A stretch of DNA of 64,000 bases, taken from NCBI GenBank assembly GCA_011037195.1, contig JAAEAF010000285.1, positions 186,001 to 250,000 on the forward strand, in the 5' to 3' direction. This document shows, piece after piece, positions 1 to 11,265 of this stretch. This stretch comes from Triatoma infestans (lineage: Eukaryota > Arthropoda > Insecta > Hemiptera > Reduviidae). The notes beneath the pieces were generated by a model that worked only from the letters and a program-made list of their open reading frames with translations, did no database searches and was not told the DNA's origin. How positions within the stretch are numbered: the first letter of the stretch is position 1; every line of letters begins with the position of its first letter. The translations under genes and the position numbers were made by a program.

Positions 1-59
1 TGGAAGTAGTCTTTAGCTTTTATCGGGGACAAGGGGAGAGGAGAAACAGGAATAAGGAA

Positions 60-440
60 ATAAATCTTATTTGTCTGTAAGTCTTGAATCTTGATCCATA
101 CACTGTTGCTTGGCTGATGATTGTAGATAATAATTAAACGGGCTCCCAGAAGCTGCATGGCAGGAAACCAACTGGAAGTAACGACCATGTGATTTCACAA
201 TGAGCTCTTGCAAGCCGGGTGAGAATCGGAGACGCTTACTCAACAAAAGGACCAATTTATTAACACTACCCAGAAGTAATAAACTTAGTTTTTCACAATT
301 AAGGGCAAGCGAACTGGCCAGAATTCTATAGGCAGAATAACTAGTAAGTGTGCTGCATTACAACTTGCTCGTTCGAGCGCTACATAGCGAGTGACAGAGA
401 GAGGAGGAAATGCATAGGTTATCTCCTATCTACTCTTAAA
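60..440 (-). mobile_element. LTR-like repeat fragment, copy 1
   Basis: Read on the minus strand, this stretch matches 37860-38210 over most of its length: shared landmarks are TAACCTATGCAT, CTTAATTGTGAAAA, GTTTATTACT, GAAATCACATGGT and ACTTCCAGT followed by GGTTTCCTGCC. The other copy has an AATAAA signal in the middle, which fits an LTR and its downstream leader, but no gag or pol coding is next to either copy. An unclassified interspersed repeat is equally possible. The homology is seen directly; the LTR label is inference. Confidence 0.45.
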
Positions 441-697
441 TCGCAGCCTAATAAATTAGTAAATTATTAATCAAATTAGAACAAAACCCCCATCAAAAAT
501 AAGATTATAATACGCCTTTGGGGTTTACTTCAAATAATGAACAACTATCTTTCTCTCTGAAATATATGATATCTATAATCTTTTTTTAGCCTCCAATATG
601 TTAATGTAGAACATTATAAATAAATATCATTTGGTCCGTATGCTAATAATAATATATTTCCAAATAATATTCCTAATTGGTGAATATGTGGTTAGAT

Positions 698-870
698 ATG
701 GAATACTGGATAACATCTACGATTATATCCGTCATAGCATGCTTCATTTTGTAGGTTCCACTGGGTTTCGGATACTCATCCATCCTTAGAATAAAGCTAT
801 CAATACGTATAGAGAAATGACTTAACTCTACGTTTCTGTCATGCACCATACTGGTTGATTGTAATGTTGA
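698..870 (-). mobile_element. E-repeat fragment, degenerate
   Basis: The order CTGGATAACATCT, ATCCGTCATAGCATGC, GGTTTCGGAT, CATCCATCCTTAG matches the complete E-repeat at 61007-61422. The hammerhead core on the minus strand is damaged: the expected CTGACGA reads CTAAGGA and the GACCGG segment is lost, so this copy should not self-cleave. Confidence 0.55.
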
Positions 871-2057
871 AAGTTAACTTACTACACGTGTTGATAGCCT
901 TACTTCTCCACCAAGTTTGAGCTTCCTGCCATTTTTTTTGTTGAGATATTCTGCACTCGCGCACATATATTATATATAATGTATAATGAATATATAAAAT
1001 ACAAGTCTAATGTTAAATTTTTTTTTTTTTTTTTTTGTAGCAAGACGCCTTCAAAACTACATTTCCGGTGGAACTTATTATCTAAAGTAATAAACTGACA
1101 AATCTGCAAACTGTTTTCGAATAAAACATTTTAGTAATTTTCCAATAGATTGCTAGAAGATTGACTCGTTTAGAAATTGATTGAATTTGAACTAAATTTA
1201 TTACTGACAGAACCTTCACTATTAAAAAATTCCAGACAATCATCAATTCCCACGCTAACTCTCTAACCAATTAAACTGTTCACACATATAAATGTCTTTT
1301 AGGTGGATTCTTCTATCAAGGGACCTATTTATTTATTCAGTATCTGAAGCTTCTATTTCCTTTGAGAGTTCAAAAGAACAATTAACTTTATAGTAGTATT
1401 AAATTATTTTATAAACTGCTATAATGGTGTAAAATATTTTATGACTAATGTTTTAATCCTAAAAATTCTGTTGAAAGCTTGTCATTTATTAAAATTGCTG
1501 CACACTTACTTTCATTAAACAATTCAATAATTAATTGTAAATAAAAGTAAAAAAGAGTGTATTGTATTAATACACTTGAAAAGAAAAATATTTAAGAAGG
1601 GGGCACAGAGGCTACAAGAAACGCTCAGGTTAATTGCAAATTAATGAATGCTTCTGTAAATAATAGAACAAAATAAACTTGTGATATTATTACGTAATTT
1701 GAAATGCCATAACATTTATGCATGGTATCCAATCAATCAATATTTTAACTATATAGAGCAGAAGTAAATTATTTAAATCCAATTCAAAAGATCACAGAAC
1801 TAGATCTTTTTAATATTTGAAGAATTAATTAAAATTACCTAAAGTGAAAGAGATGGAAATTCATCTTTCAGAAGAAAATGTAACCAAGTTTCTCTAGTTT
1901 AACTACAAAACGACTGAAATCATATAATGAAAAGAAACAATGAAAATCGTATTGAATAATCCGGAAAATTAGGATTTGCTAATATGTAAATTGCGTCAAG
2001 GATCGGATGTTCTAAGGGCATAATGCACTTGCAAAATTAATTTAAAAAAAAAAAAAT
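871..2057. other. AT-rich sequence, nothing recognised
   Basis: Short T and A runs only (for example 1018-1035). The reading frames present are short and have no recognisable domain. Confidence 0.6.
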
Positions 2058-2280
2058 CTGGTGTGAAACACTCACACAACTTTCTCTTATTCCAGTTTTC
2101 AAAATTGTGACTGACAAATTTTATAGTTAATTATCAAATTTAATGAAGTTCGCCGGTGTTTTTATGGAGAAAATCCCATAAAACTGTTCCGTAAAAAGGC
2201 ACTTCCGGTTTACTAATTTTCTTCAAACTCGGAATTTGGGCCATCTATTTATTTCTAATTAATTTTGTTTGGATGATAGG

Positions 2281-2983
2281 CGTTAGGTAGCGGCACCTTT
2301 GACGGATTAACTTTGCCTCGCTATTTCTAAATTATTATTTCATCGCCCGCATATTTCCCACGCCTCCCCGCCTTTTACCTCTCTCTCTCTTGTGGTGGGA
2401 TTGTCGGCGCCTTTTATCTCTCAGGGTTCGCACCTTACTTATTTTCCCACACCTTTTAAACGTTCTCTTCCTATAAAAATTCTTCACTTGTCTTCTGTAT
2501 CTCGCCAGTGTTTGTGCCGTTTTCTTTTTCCGTTGTTCTAAACGCTAGCATCTGTTTGCCCGTTGTAATTTCGTCTTTAAATTTTGTGTCGCCTTATACG
2601 CGCCTATTCGCCGTGTTAATTAATATTGACTCATCGGTGTGTAATAAGACTCATCCCTTCGAGCCATCACTTTCACGAGACTATATCACCTGCGCCTTAG
2701 TGGACTCGCCATCACCGCCGCTTCAATAGCAGCGTCACCCACTTCTACGGAGCACTGCAATCACCTTCCGCTCACATGAGTTCCTCTTTTCGACACATAC
2801 ATCTTCCTTTCTCAGTCCGCCTATCATCTCATCATCACTTCGATTCACCACTCGCCGTCACCAAAGGGTAAGTCTCATCCTTCTTCTATTTGAGATAATT
2901 CTTCTCTTTTATCTTATAATTTAATTGTTTATTCGTCCGCTGTTCACCCCCCGCCTTGGGAGTCTGCCGCGCAGGCAGTAGTT
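2281..2983 (+). mobile_element. GC-rich module with TATA box and splice-like sites, copy 1
   Basis: This block breaks an R-repeat between GGATGATAG and TTGTATAATC, so it is an insertion. It is clearly less AT-rich than its surroundings. A TATAAAAA box lies at 2472, a consensus-like donor GTAAGT at 2868, and a CCGCGCAG acceptor-like sequence at 2967-2974. Roughly 2600-2974 is homologous to 10850-11254, including the donor and the CTGCCGCGCAG end. It could be a solo LTR or the 5' leader of a retroelement with a ~100 bp intron. The open frame at 2508-2729 is not conserved in the second copy, so I do not call it coding. Confidence 0.5.
2472..2479 (+). promoter_or_regulatory. TATA-box-like site in GC-rich module
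   Basis: TATAAAAA sits in pyrimidine-rich sequence about 30 bp before a CTTCTGTATCTC stretch that could hold the start site. It is the only TATA-like site in the window set in promoter-like, non-AT-rich sequence. Use is inferred. Confidence 0.3.
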
Positions 2984-3292
2984 TTGTATAATCAACTGCG
3001 ATAGCACTTTAAAGAAAAACATAAACCCCACAACCCTCTCCAAAAAAAGAACCCCTTAAAAGACTTTACCAGAAGAAATATTATAAATAAAAAGTTGTGG
3101 CTTTTTATATGTATAGTTACACACATACCAAGTTTGAAGAACATGGAGTCGTTTTAGATAAAACAGCAGAAAACTGAAAAATACTTCCTAGTGACAAATA
3201 GCACTTCCGGTCATCCGATTTTTTTCAAACTCGGGATTTCAACAACATATTTAATTCTAATTAATTAATATTACATAAAAAAACTTGATACG

Positions 3293-4604
3293 ATCGCAAT
3301 TCTTATTTTAGTGGAAAACGAATAAGTAAAAATATGGTGCCAATAACAATTAAAAAAAAAAAAAGAAGGTAATTTTAGTGGGGAAAAAAATTGTTTGGCC
3401 TAATTATATAACTTATGATTGAAACGCACAATGTTTCACGAAAAGCAAGAAGACACCTGAAACAGACACCTCAGAAACTATTAGAGGGAGGATCAAAGTG
3501 AAGGTTTAAGAAGGATTTTCCTAATACTTATGGGTTTGCTTTTGAAAGGAAGAAGGAATGATAGGAAAGTGAAGGAAATGAAGGATACGTACTTCCTTAC
3601 CACTTCAGCCGATAGAAGAAGATTAGGTTTACTGTAGAAGCTATATTAACATAAGGATTATTCATTCTTATTCCGTTCTTCAAAGTTATGTGCCAAGTAC
3701 TGTACAAATTATTTTGGGACATCAAAGCAGATTAGAAACGATAGGGAGAAAGCAAAAACAGATGATAAGGTTAAAAATAAGGAATGAAAATAATAATTTT
3801 CGTATTATTTGTTACGAATTTAATACTTTGAAAACTATGAAGTAAAGACTATCAAGATCAGAATTGATTTCCCGCAAACCATTCACCCATTTTGCATTGA
3901 ACTTCTTCAGGATCGTGCTAATGGATATCACTGACCATAGTTCCCATGGTACCCTGCTTCTTATCCTTAGTTCTAGTTCTGGTCACGTGTCTGAAGAAGC
4001 TCATTGCAATATGGACGACAGCTCGTTTTTTTTTTTTAAGCAAACCAGGATTTCATCACAAAGTGTTTTACATGAGAATGGCCTCCGCAAGCCTAAAAGA
4101 TTACAAAATCAGAAAAATTATATGTGAAAACACAACACTCATAATTTATCAATAAACAACAGGAACCTTCTTATATAATTATTTAATTAAACTAAAATAA
4201 AAAAAAATGCATATTCGCCGTTTAACATTAACTTCTTATCTATTTATTGTTGGTAAGCTCTAATAATAATAAAAAAAATATATAAAAAAAAGTAGGAAAC
4301 TAATTAAAGTGAGTTGTAATCCGATCTACTAAAGCCACTTCTCAAAAAAAAAAAAAAAAAACCGCTCTCCACTGCCAAACAAGACTTTAATAATTACATA
4401 ACGTTTTTTTTTATAAAATTACTTCTATTCTGATTCATATCTAAGTTGTTAATAAAGAGATCATTTTTAATAATTAATTTTTAAATGTTTACATAGAAAA
4501 TTATCCACACCTGTTTGCCTTTTAATGCAACTACGTATTTTAATTACAATTAAAAAATTTACTTTTAAACTTGGAATTTTTACTAAATAATTATAACAAA
4601 TTTA
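3293..4604. other. AT-rich sequence, mostly featureless
   Basis: No coding or structured repeat is recognised. At 3989-4020 the sequence CTGAAGAAGCTCATTGCAAT resembles the hammerhead-like vestige at 32690-32735, so a very old Penelope-type fragment may lie here. Confidence 0.4.
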
Positions 4605-5505
4605 TCCGTAAGATAAGATAGAATTTTTTTTTTTTTGAAAAATTTTGAAGGAGCTCTTATCATAATAAATATAATAAAACCTTGGGTGAACTCTTATCTG
4701 TAAAACATTACAAGGAAATTTATCATATATAAAGAAGGATAGAATTCTTCTAATCAACTACATAAGAGAGGAAAAAGCTCTTATCAGTGATAAGATTTGC
4801 ACCACTAATAATATACTTCTGTTTTCTCTCACCGTTGTTTCATATAGTCTTATCTCATTGATAAGAATTCCCTAAAACGACTATCCTAATAACAAGGGCT
4901 GTATTTCTGGTTTTTCACTGACAAAAGCTCGCACTGTGTTTAATCTTCTGACTAGATCTTTCCACTGATTTGGCCCTTAATGATTATTGCCTCTCTGTTT
5001 CTTTCACTGACATGAGTTCAATCGCTGTCTAGCAAAATGATTGGAGTCACAAACTACTGACAAACACCTTCCCACAGTCTTAATAATTCATAAAGCATCC
5101 AACACACTTATCTTTCACCGAAAACAGAATCCCTTGTCAGTCTGATCAGTTTATTCATTTCTTTTTTTTTATATATATATCGATGATAAAAGTGTTTCCT
5201 CTCTTCCGTACCTGCTGAAAACCTTTTCCTATTTTTATATTATTGATAGCCCAAGGGATGAATGGTTAGCAGTATGAATCTGATAATCTGAAATGTGTTG
5301 TGATACTGTATGCAATTTTTTTTCTAACGATATTTGATATATTAACACGATTAAAATATAGTAAAATATGTTTGCCATCCGCCTTCGTCCAGAACATCTG
5401 TTCTGATAGTTGGGCGTAAAGCCCGCTGATAAACTAAACATTACTTTTATTCCTTATATTATAGATAAGAGCACGCCTTATGTTCTATTACCCGATAAGA
5501 GCTCA
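4605..5505. other. Cluster of GATAAG/CTTATC motifs
   Basis: GATAAG or its complement appears repeatedly (near 4613, 4657, 4694, 4778, 4789, 4847, 4860, 5464 and 5495), with two inverted pairs, CTTATCAGTGATAAG and CTTATCTCATTGATAAG. This could be a decayed inverted-repeat element or a cluster of GATA-factor sites. AT-rich DNA gives such motifs by chance, so the call is weak. Confidence 0.25.
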
Positions 5506-6267
5506 TTCAGAAAGCTCATTCACAGCGTATTTAGCGGCCCTTTATAACACTCGACATTTAAACATTCTTAATAATTAATAAAAGATTGTTTGTATTTTTG
5601 TTTATTTTACTTTTGTATGTCTGTATTTTGTTTATTAAAAACAAAATACTACAATTTAACAATAATATAACAATAATTATTATAACATGAATATCTTAGG
5701 TACCAGAAATAACATAAATTCGAAAGCAAAATAACATACAAACATTTTTCTATGGTGTCGTCAACGAAGAAGTGACAACCAAGAAATGATGATTTGATGG
5801 AAGTTTTTAGCGGATTCTCCTTCTTCCATCTTCTTGTAATGCTTTTTTGATTTTGTTCAATCATTTTTCACTCTAACATTTATCACAATCATTATTCTCT
5901 CTCTGAGGTATGATGGAATGATGAAAAAAAACAACGCATTATTATGATTTTGTCTATAATTTACACAGTAAGTAGTAATTTAGAGATATTATCGATTTTA
6001 ACATAATAAATGTTGCCCACCACTGGAGTAACCAATATTCATGTTAATCGAGCCAAAACTCAATTTGCTATTGCGATGGATGCAAGAAATTATATTTTAT
6101 ACATTTATTTCAAAAATATTATTAAAGGTAAAAATTTGTACGTTGGCTGGCAAAGGGTCAAAATGCAGGTACAAGACACCGTTACAAAAGCGGTCAGAGA
6201 ACTCGGCCGCCCATTTTCTTTTAACCCCTTCATCATATATAAAATCATATATAAAGGGCAAGTTTTA
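5506..6267. other. AT-rich sequence, nothing recognised
   Basis: An open frame of 94 codons runs from 6010 to 6294, overlapping P-repeat-like sequence at its end. It has no recognisable motif, so I treat it as non-coding. Confidence 0.5.
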
Positions 6268-6553
6268 ACTACCAAGAAGAGCATTATTTTATGAGTCGTC
6301 TTACAGAGTTTAAGGAGTATTCTGTCTTACAACAGTCAGTGTGCCAAAGACATTGATTTGTGTTTCAAAATCAATCCCTAGCTACAAGTATATATTTAAG
6401 TGCAAGAGTTTTTATATATTAATAAGCTTTTTACATTAATTACAATTAACTTGTAATTGTTATATTAAATGAATGAATGTATTTATTGTAAACAACTGGT
6501 GACTTCTTAATGATAACTTAATACTTCTCTCTTTTTTAAAACATTACACATAC
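6268..6553 (+). mobile_element. P-repeat fragment
   Basis: The sequence follows the P-repeat plan: a block about accumulating short exon-like words, then GGTGACTTCTTAATGATAACTTAATACTTCTCTC, matching the GGTGACTACTTTCTTATTTC region of the copy at 58556-59260 read on its minus strand. The 3' hammerhead block is absent; a different inverted-repeat element begins immediately after. Confidence 0.4.
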
Positions 6554-7180
6554 TTTATGTAGAGTGGTAAGAATATGAACCTCTTTAACAGCCTTATATA
6601 ATTATATTTTTCTTAAATAGAATTACATTTTTTCCGGACGTTTCGACACTCTTAGTACTTATGGCCATAAATTAAAAATACATAACCTACTAATGTTTAA
6701 AATTATAAAAAAATCAAAATTGGTACTACGTCGTCCCATTTCAAAATTCTAAAATAACTTAATACAACCAGATACAAGGTGAAAGTTTTTAACTACATAA
6801 CTAATTAAATTTTACAATAAACATAAATGTGACTAGTAATAACAGAGTTACAAAATAAAATAAAAACCTTAATCTGAACATATCTTGGAAACTGGTGTTT
6901 AAAAGTCTACATATACATCACATCTTACAATAGAGATTGGTAAATCTAATTTGATGGACATTCATAATGTTTAATAATTAAAAATCTTTATAAGTGTACT
7001 ACTATAAAATTTTATAATTTGTATTTCAGATTGTATAAATTAACAATTGTAAAATAATCTTCCCTTGAGAATGGCACGCAGAGTGTCGGAACGTCGGAAA
7101 AAAAAATGTAATTCTATTCAAAAAAAATATAATTATATAAGGCTATTAAAGAGGTTCTTATTCTTACCACCCTACATAAA
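6554..7180. mobile_element. Inverted-repeat element with ~95 bp arms
   Basis: The left arm 6554-6655 (TTTATGTAGAGTGGTAAGAA onward, through CCTCTTTAACAGCCTTATAT and TTCCGGACGTTTCGACACTC) is the reverse complement of the right arm 7081-7180 with few differences. The middle is AT-rich and non-coding. At the inner edge of the right arm, TTGAGAATGGCAC then GTGTCGGAACGTC resembles a decayed hammerhead core and helix II, which links it to Penelope pseudo-LTRs. A MITE is the alternative. Confidence 0.65.
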
Positions 7181-7183
7181 TTA

Positions 7184-7460
7184 TTAATATATCAAAAAGC
7201 CAAAAATTTTAACAACATTACACATATCAGAGACATTTTCCGTGGTAGCCTGCTTCATTTTGTGGTCATCGACCGGTTTCGGGCGTTCGCCCATCTTCAG
7301 GATGCGTTTTTTAGACAGTGCACAGAGTAAACACAGACTCGCACAGAGCAAAGTTAGTTTCACACTCCACCACAACAAACATTACACATACTTTGGCCCT
7401 TTCAATACCGCTCGTGCTACTCGCTACAACACATCTATCAAACTGAATAAGAGTATGTAA
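7184..7460 (-). mobile_element. P-repeat terminal part with hammerhead
   Basis: On the minus strand this matches the end of the P-repeat at 58556: GTAGCACGAGCGGT, then GAAACTAACTTTG, then the hammerhead, then AAAATGAAGCAGGC and GGAAAATGTCTCTGAT. The open frames here (7184-7378, 7242-7460, 7311-7583) run across the ribozyme and are not believable proteins. The layout suggests a pseudo-LTR of a Penelope-like element or a short retrozyme-like unit. Confidence 0.6.
7267..7304 (-). ncRNA. Hammerhead ribozyme motif, type I, copy A
   Basis: Minus strand order: CATC (helix I), CTGAAGA (conserved C3-A9), U, GGGCG-AA-CGCCC (helix II, five pairs), GAAA, CCGGU (helix III as A-U and C-G around a CG loop), C17 cleavage base, GATG (helix I, four pairs). 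ACCGGT is self-complementary, so two molecules could build a six-pair helix III, as known for minimal hammerheads in animal satellites and Penelope-like elements. The extra U between A9 and helix II departs from the consensus and makes activity uncertain. Confidence 0.7.
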
Positions 7461-8699
7461 AACGCACTTGAATGATATATCTTCAAAGATATTTTGAAAT
7501 ATCTTCAAAACATATCCAGATAGTATTTCCATAATAACCTCATCTTCTATAAGAACACTGACAATATTATAAGAGAAAAGCACACGTTCCCCTTAAGAAA
7601 TAAATCATAAAATTGAGTCCTATAACAATATGGTACTGTAAAAATATACAAAGTCTAGTAAATTTTAAAGAGGCAATCACTAATTGCTCAAAAAATATAA
7701 TGTATTTCCTTGTAAAATCCTAATAAACAAAACAGAAAATACTATGAAGAGAAACTGCAGCCTTTATGTAAGATAAACTTTGAATTTATGTAAAGAGTTC
7801 AAATAAACGCAAGAAAAGAATAGATGGAAGTTTACATAACATTTGTTTGAACTTTCTTTTATTGTATATTTAAATAAATAGTATATTAAACAACATTATT
7901 TCTAAATGAAAGTATATAAATCTAGAAGGGGTAATTAAAATAATAACATCAAAAGAACAACTTATTATAAACAAGAGATTAAAAGAGAAGGAGGGAAAAA
8001 AATTGCTCGTTTGAAGATGAAATTTTAATAAATACTAATCGTATAAAACGAGGTAATATTCATTAAATGAACACTTAACTTTTAATTATGAATAACATTT
8101 CGAATAATTACAGCTTTGGCATTTTGAACAAGGTAACCTAGATTAATAAATTTATTAAATTCATCATTAATAGTAAGATAAAATATTTTTTTATATAGAA
8201 AATATTTTAAACAATTCTTAATATGAACTAAGTTTATGTTTAATTTAATTAACAAATTTAAAATAAATTTATGTGGCATGCAACAAAAGAAAAGAAAATA
8301 TCGGAATAGATTTGAAAATGTTGGAAGAAAAGGCACTTTGCTGGGATCACTTTACTCACTTTCTCTTACTGCAATTATTATAAGGAAAAATGAATATTTT
8401 TCCTCAAACATGGAATTTTTAGTAAATAATAAAATATGCCCTAGACGTTAGCATACTTATAAGGTGACGGGGAACCGTAGATTTTAATTGATAGCTCTTT
8501 AGAACACAGGAATTAACTAATGCAACTAACTACAGAAAATCAAGCATCCAGCCCTCTGTCAATTCACAAAAAGAAATTTAAAAAATGGAGTTTAGAATTA
8601 AGCCTGAGACCATAGATTACTCAGAATCTGTTTAAAAATAATTTTATTCCAGAAGAATGTATCCAATAAAAATGATACCTTATCAAATTATGGATACTT
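7461..8699. other. AT-rich sequence, nothing recognised
   Basis: Short frames at 8082-8336 and 8236-8451 oppose each other in AT-rich DNA and show no domain. From about 8500 the sequence may include decayed upstream LINE sequence. Confidence 0.5.
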
Positions 8700-10145
8700 T
8701 TTACATGACAGGTCCGAGCAAGGATCAACAATACCTAAACTACTAGTAGGACTATTACAGAGGGCAATCATCAGAGAAAACCATCTATTGCTCGGAACTT
8801 TCTGAAATTACTTCAACGACTCTACAATATTAGCTTCAACAAACGAAGACTTTGATGAAAGCATTACTGACTTACAAACATCTATAGTCATCTTATCAAA
8901 TTGGTTCCAAAGATGGAAATTGTGGCTTAAAACTGCTAAAGTAGAAGCAAATTATTATTATTATTATTATTAAACCGGGTGCCAGACGGCATGGGACCTA
9001 AGCCTATATGGCTTTTATCCCCCCGATCCCGCCCCCCATATCGTCCCCATAAGTAGTCTCCCCCAGTAACCTACTGGTCAGTCTACAATATCCCAGGATA
9101 TCCTTTAATTCCAACTCGCCCAAGCAATACTGCGAGAGTGGTGCCCTCCCAGATACGCTAAACCTAGTACCAGCGAAACGGGGGCACTGACATAAATAGT
9201 GATACATCGTTTTCCTGACTCCAACATCGCAATTCTGACAAGACGTCCTCCCTATGTTAAACAAGTGACTAGACACCCAGGTGTGTCCAGTCACTACCCC
9301 CACAAGGTCCTCAGACCTGTCCTGCTGAGGGACAGGAGGTAAGCCGAAACTCCCTGCTTAATTCCTTTTATAAATCTTTTAGCTTGGAAGCACCCGTGAG
9401 TGTCCCCCCAGCATTTCTCCAAGGCTCTCGTCTTCCAAAGTCTAATCTGTTTATCGCGAAACCTCCTAGTGACGGCAAGAGCTGGTTCAGGACCACAAAA
9501 TGGTAACGATGATCCCTCCCTAGCCAACTGATCCGCCCTCTCATTACCCTCTATTTCCGCATGTCCAGGTATCCAATAGAGACGCACCTTACCCCTCCGA
9601 GCCAAAGCGTTAAGCCTTCTCCTACAATCTCCCACTAATTTCGAGCTCTCACATGGCTTGCTCAAAGCCCTCAGTGCGGCCTGACTATCAGAGAAAAGTA
9701 GAAGCAAAAAATTTTCTTTCAAAAAAGATTCCAAAATGAAGTTGTTCACCCATTAACAGTTTACAACCAGGAAATCATCTGGAAATAGAAGGATCAAGGA
9801 GTGCGCTACCTTGGCGTAATCCTGAACACAAGATTCCCCTGGACATCAACAATAAACTGCAAGAAGCATATACCAACTGAAACAGTTATACCAAATTATT
9901 AATAGGAAAACACTTCTTAAAGACCATCCGCACCTTATTCTAGATAAGACAGTCCTAAAAGTTTTTCTGGCCTGTGCTGCTCCCTTTGGATAACAGCTAG
10001 TCATACTCTGACGAAACAATTACATTACATTTCAAAATAAAGTAATGATAATTGTAATTGAGAACTACGATCCTATACAAATATACAGAAGGCTTGACAT
10101 ATTGGATATTCACGCACACATGATTAAACTAACAGATAACTATTT
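8700..10145 (+). pseudogene. LINE reverse transcriptase remnant (palm to thumb)
   Basis: Translated pieces on the plus strand follow the end of a Jockey/R1-type reverse transcriptase: GSTIPKLLVGLL (from the QGS..PLLF block), FNDSTILAS (decayed FADDTAILA, both catalytic aspartates compromised), LSNWFQRWKLWLKTAKVEA, then after an insertion GVRYLGVILNTRFPW, then LYQIINRKTLLKDHP and ACAAPFG. At least two stops and two frame changes are present, so it is dead. It is split by the minus-strand LINE at 8952-9694, which must be younger. The 10060-10140 part fits the typical LINE C-terminus. Confidence 0.75.
8952..9694 (-). pseudogene. 5'-truncated LINE insertion, RNase H to C-terminus
   Basis: Minus-strand frames 9294-9749 and 9004-9303 together give an RNase H C-terminal half: FSDSQAALRALSKP (catalytic Asp), LYWIPGHAEIEGNERADQLA (final catalytic Asp), and the downstream zinc-finger-like tail with CQNCDVGVRKTMYHYLCQCP. 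A frameshift near 9300 separates the two. The RT, endonuclease and first half of RNase H are missing. The 3' end has an (AAT)n tail (plus-strand TTATTA repeats at 8952-8973). A 14 bp direct repeat AAAGTAGAAGCAAA at 8938-8951 and 9695-9708 marks a target-primed insertion into the older LINE RT. The family is the same as at 47023. Confidence 0.85.
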
Positions 10146-10529
10146 TTTTTAGCCTTCACACACTATCATTAACATACCATTTCCAATTAGATGAGCCTAT
10201 TCCTTTCTCCAAGATATCCGATTTTATAAGACGTTTGAAGTATATATAATTAATCTCTTTGTTTACAGCAGCCATAATAAGCTGGTCCATATTTTGATTT
10301 GTAAATAAATAGAAATAAAAATGATTGGGCTGTAGAAGTGCCCTAATGATTCCAAATTTAAAGCAAAATTGTAGGAGCCATTTTCCAAGAATATCCAGAA
10401 AAACTTGGGAAACTATTCGGTTAGTCACATCACATGGAAATGACCCTCTCGGTTAGTCATTTTGCTTAAACGTTGGACTTCAATTAATGCATTTAATGAA
10501 TCTTAATATTATATAGATGGTAGGCCCAT
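10146..10529. other. No recognised feature
   Basis: AT-rich sequence between the LINE remnant and the second GC-rich module. Confidence 0.5.
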
Positions 10530-11254
10530 ATATACTGTGCTTGTTGCGTCTGTTTGTTAGTCCGCCTAGCTGTTTCCTACTTCCGTGCGTGCGCGTTGCC
10601 GTCCATATTCAGTACGCCCTTCTCAGAATTCGCTGCCCACATCTTCCTCCCCCGGTTGGTGTGGAAAGGAGTCAGCTTTCCTGCCTCACCCCACACCATC
10701 TCTCCTTTGCACCGTATCCGTTCCTCGCACCACACCACCAACCTTCTTTCCCCACTAACCTTCAATATCTCGCCAATGCAACTTCTTATTTACCGCTTCT
10801 GCTTCTTTAGTTAGTGTTGTACTGTGAATTCGCCCTTTATATTTCGCGTCACTTTATACGCGCCTGTTCGCCTTGTTAATTAATATTAATTCATCGGTGA
10901 GTAGCAAAAAAATCATCTCTCCGCGCCACTACCTTCACAAGGCTATATCACCTGCGCCTTAGTGGACTCGCCATCACCTGCCGCTTCAACAACGGCGTTA
11001 TCCGCTTCTAAAGGAGCATTCCAATCCCTTTACGCTCACCTGAGAGTTCCTTTCTTTCGCCACCCAAGCACACACACACACACACACATACGCCACCTCT
11101 TCCTTTCTCAGTCCGCCATTCGTCTCATAAACCCTTCTTCGATTCATCACTCACCGTCAGCAAAGAGTAAGTCTCGTTTTCATTGGTTTTACATTATTAT
11201 TCATTTTTGTTTTTCCCCGCTACTCGCTATCTTGCCTTGGGTGTCTGCCGCGCA
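10530..11254 (+). mobile_element. GC-rich module with splice-like sites, copy 2
   Basis: From about 10850 to 11254 this matches the module at 2281-2983: TTATACGCGCCTGTTCGCC, CACCTGCGCCTTAGTGGACT, TTCCTTTCTCAGTCCGCC, donor GTAAGT at 11167, and TGTCTGCCGCGCAG at the end. The part before 10850 is also GC-rich but not clearly homologous, so the copies differ upstream. The open frames here (10517-10814, 10962-11327) are not conserved between copies. A (CA)n run sits at 11070-11088. Confidence 0.5.
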
Positions 11255-11265
11255 GTTAGTACTGA

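Larger units (their letters stand above)
2058..3292 (+). repeat. R-repeat, interrupted copy
   Basis: It starts with the family signature CTGGTGTGAAACACTCACAC followed by AACTTTCTCTTATTCC, contains the ACTTCCGG motif near 2203, and resumes after an insertion (2281-2983) at TTGTATAATCAACTGCGATAGC, with a second ACTTCCGG near 3202. It ends in AT-rich sequence near 3292 and lacks the third module. No coding capacity is visible. Confidence 0.7.

Noticed and set aside
7184..7583. Overlapping frames at 7.2-7.6 kb as small genes
   Set aside because: They cover a P-repeat and ribozyme, and the second P-repeat copy does not conserve them.
2281..11254. GC-rich modules at 2.3 and 10.5 kb as the two LTRs of one 9 kb retrotransposon
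   Set aside because: No gag, protease, RT or integrase lies between them, the first copy is a self-contained insertion in an R-repeat, and their outer halves are not homologous.
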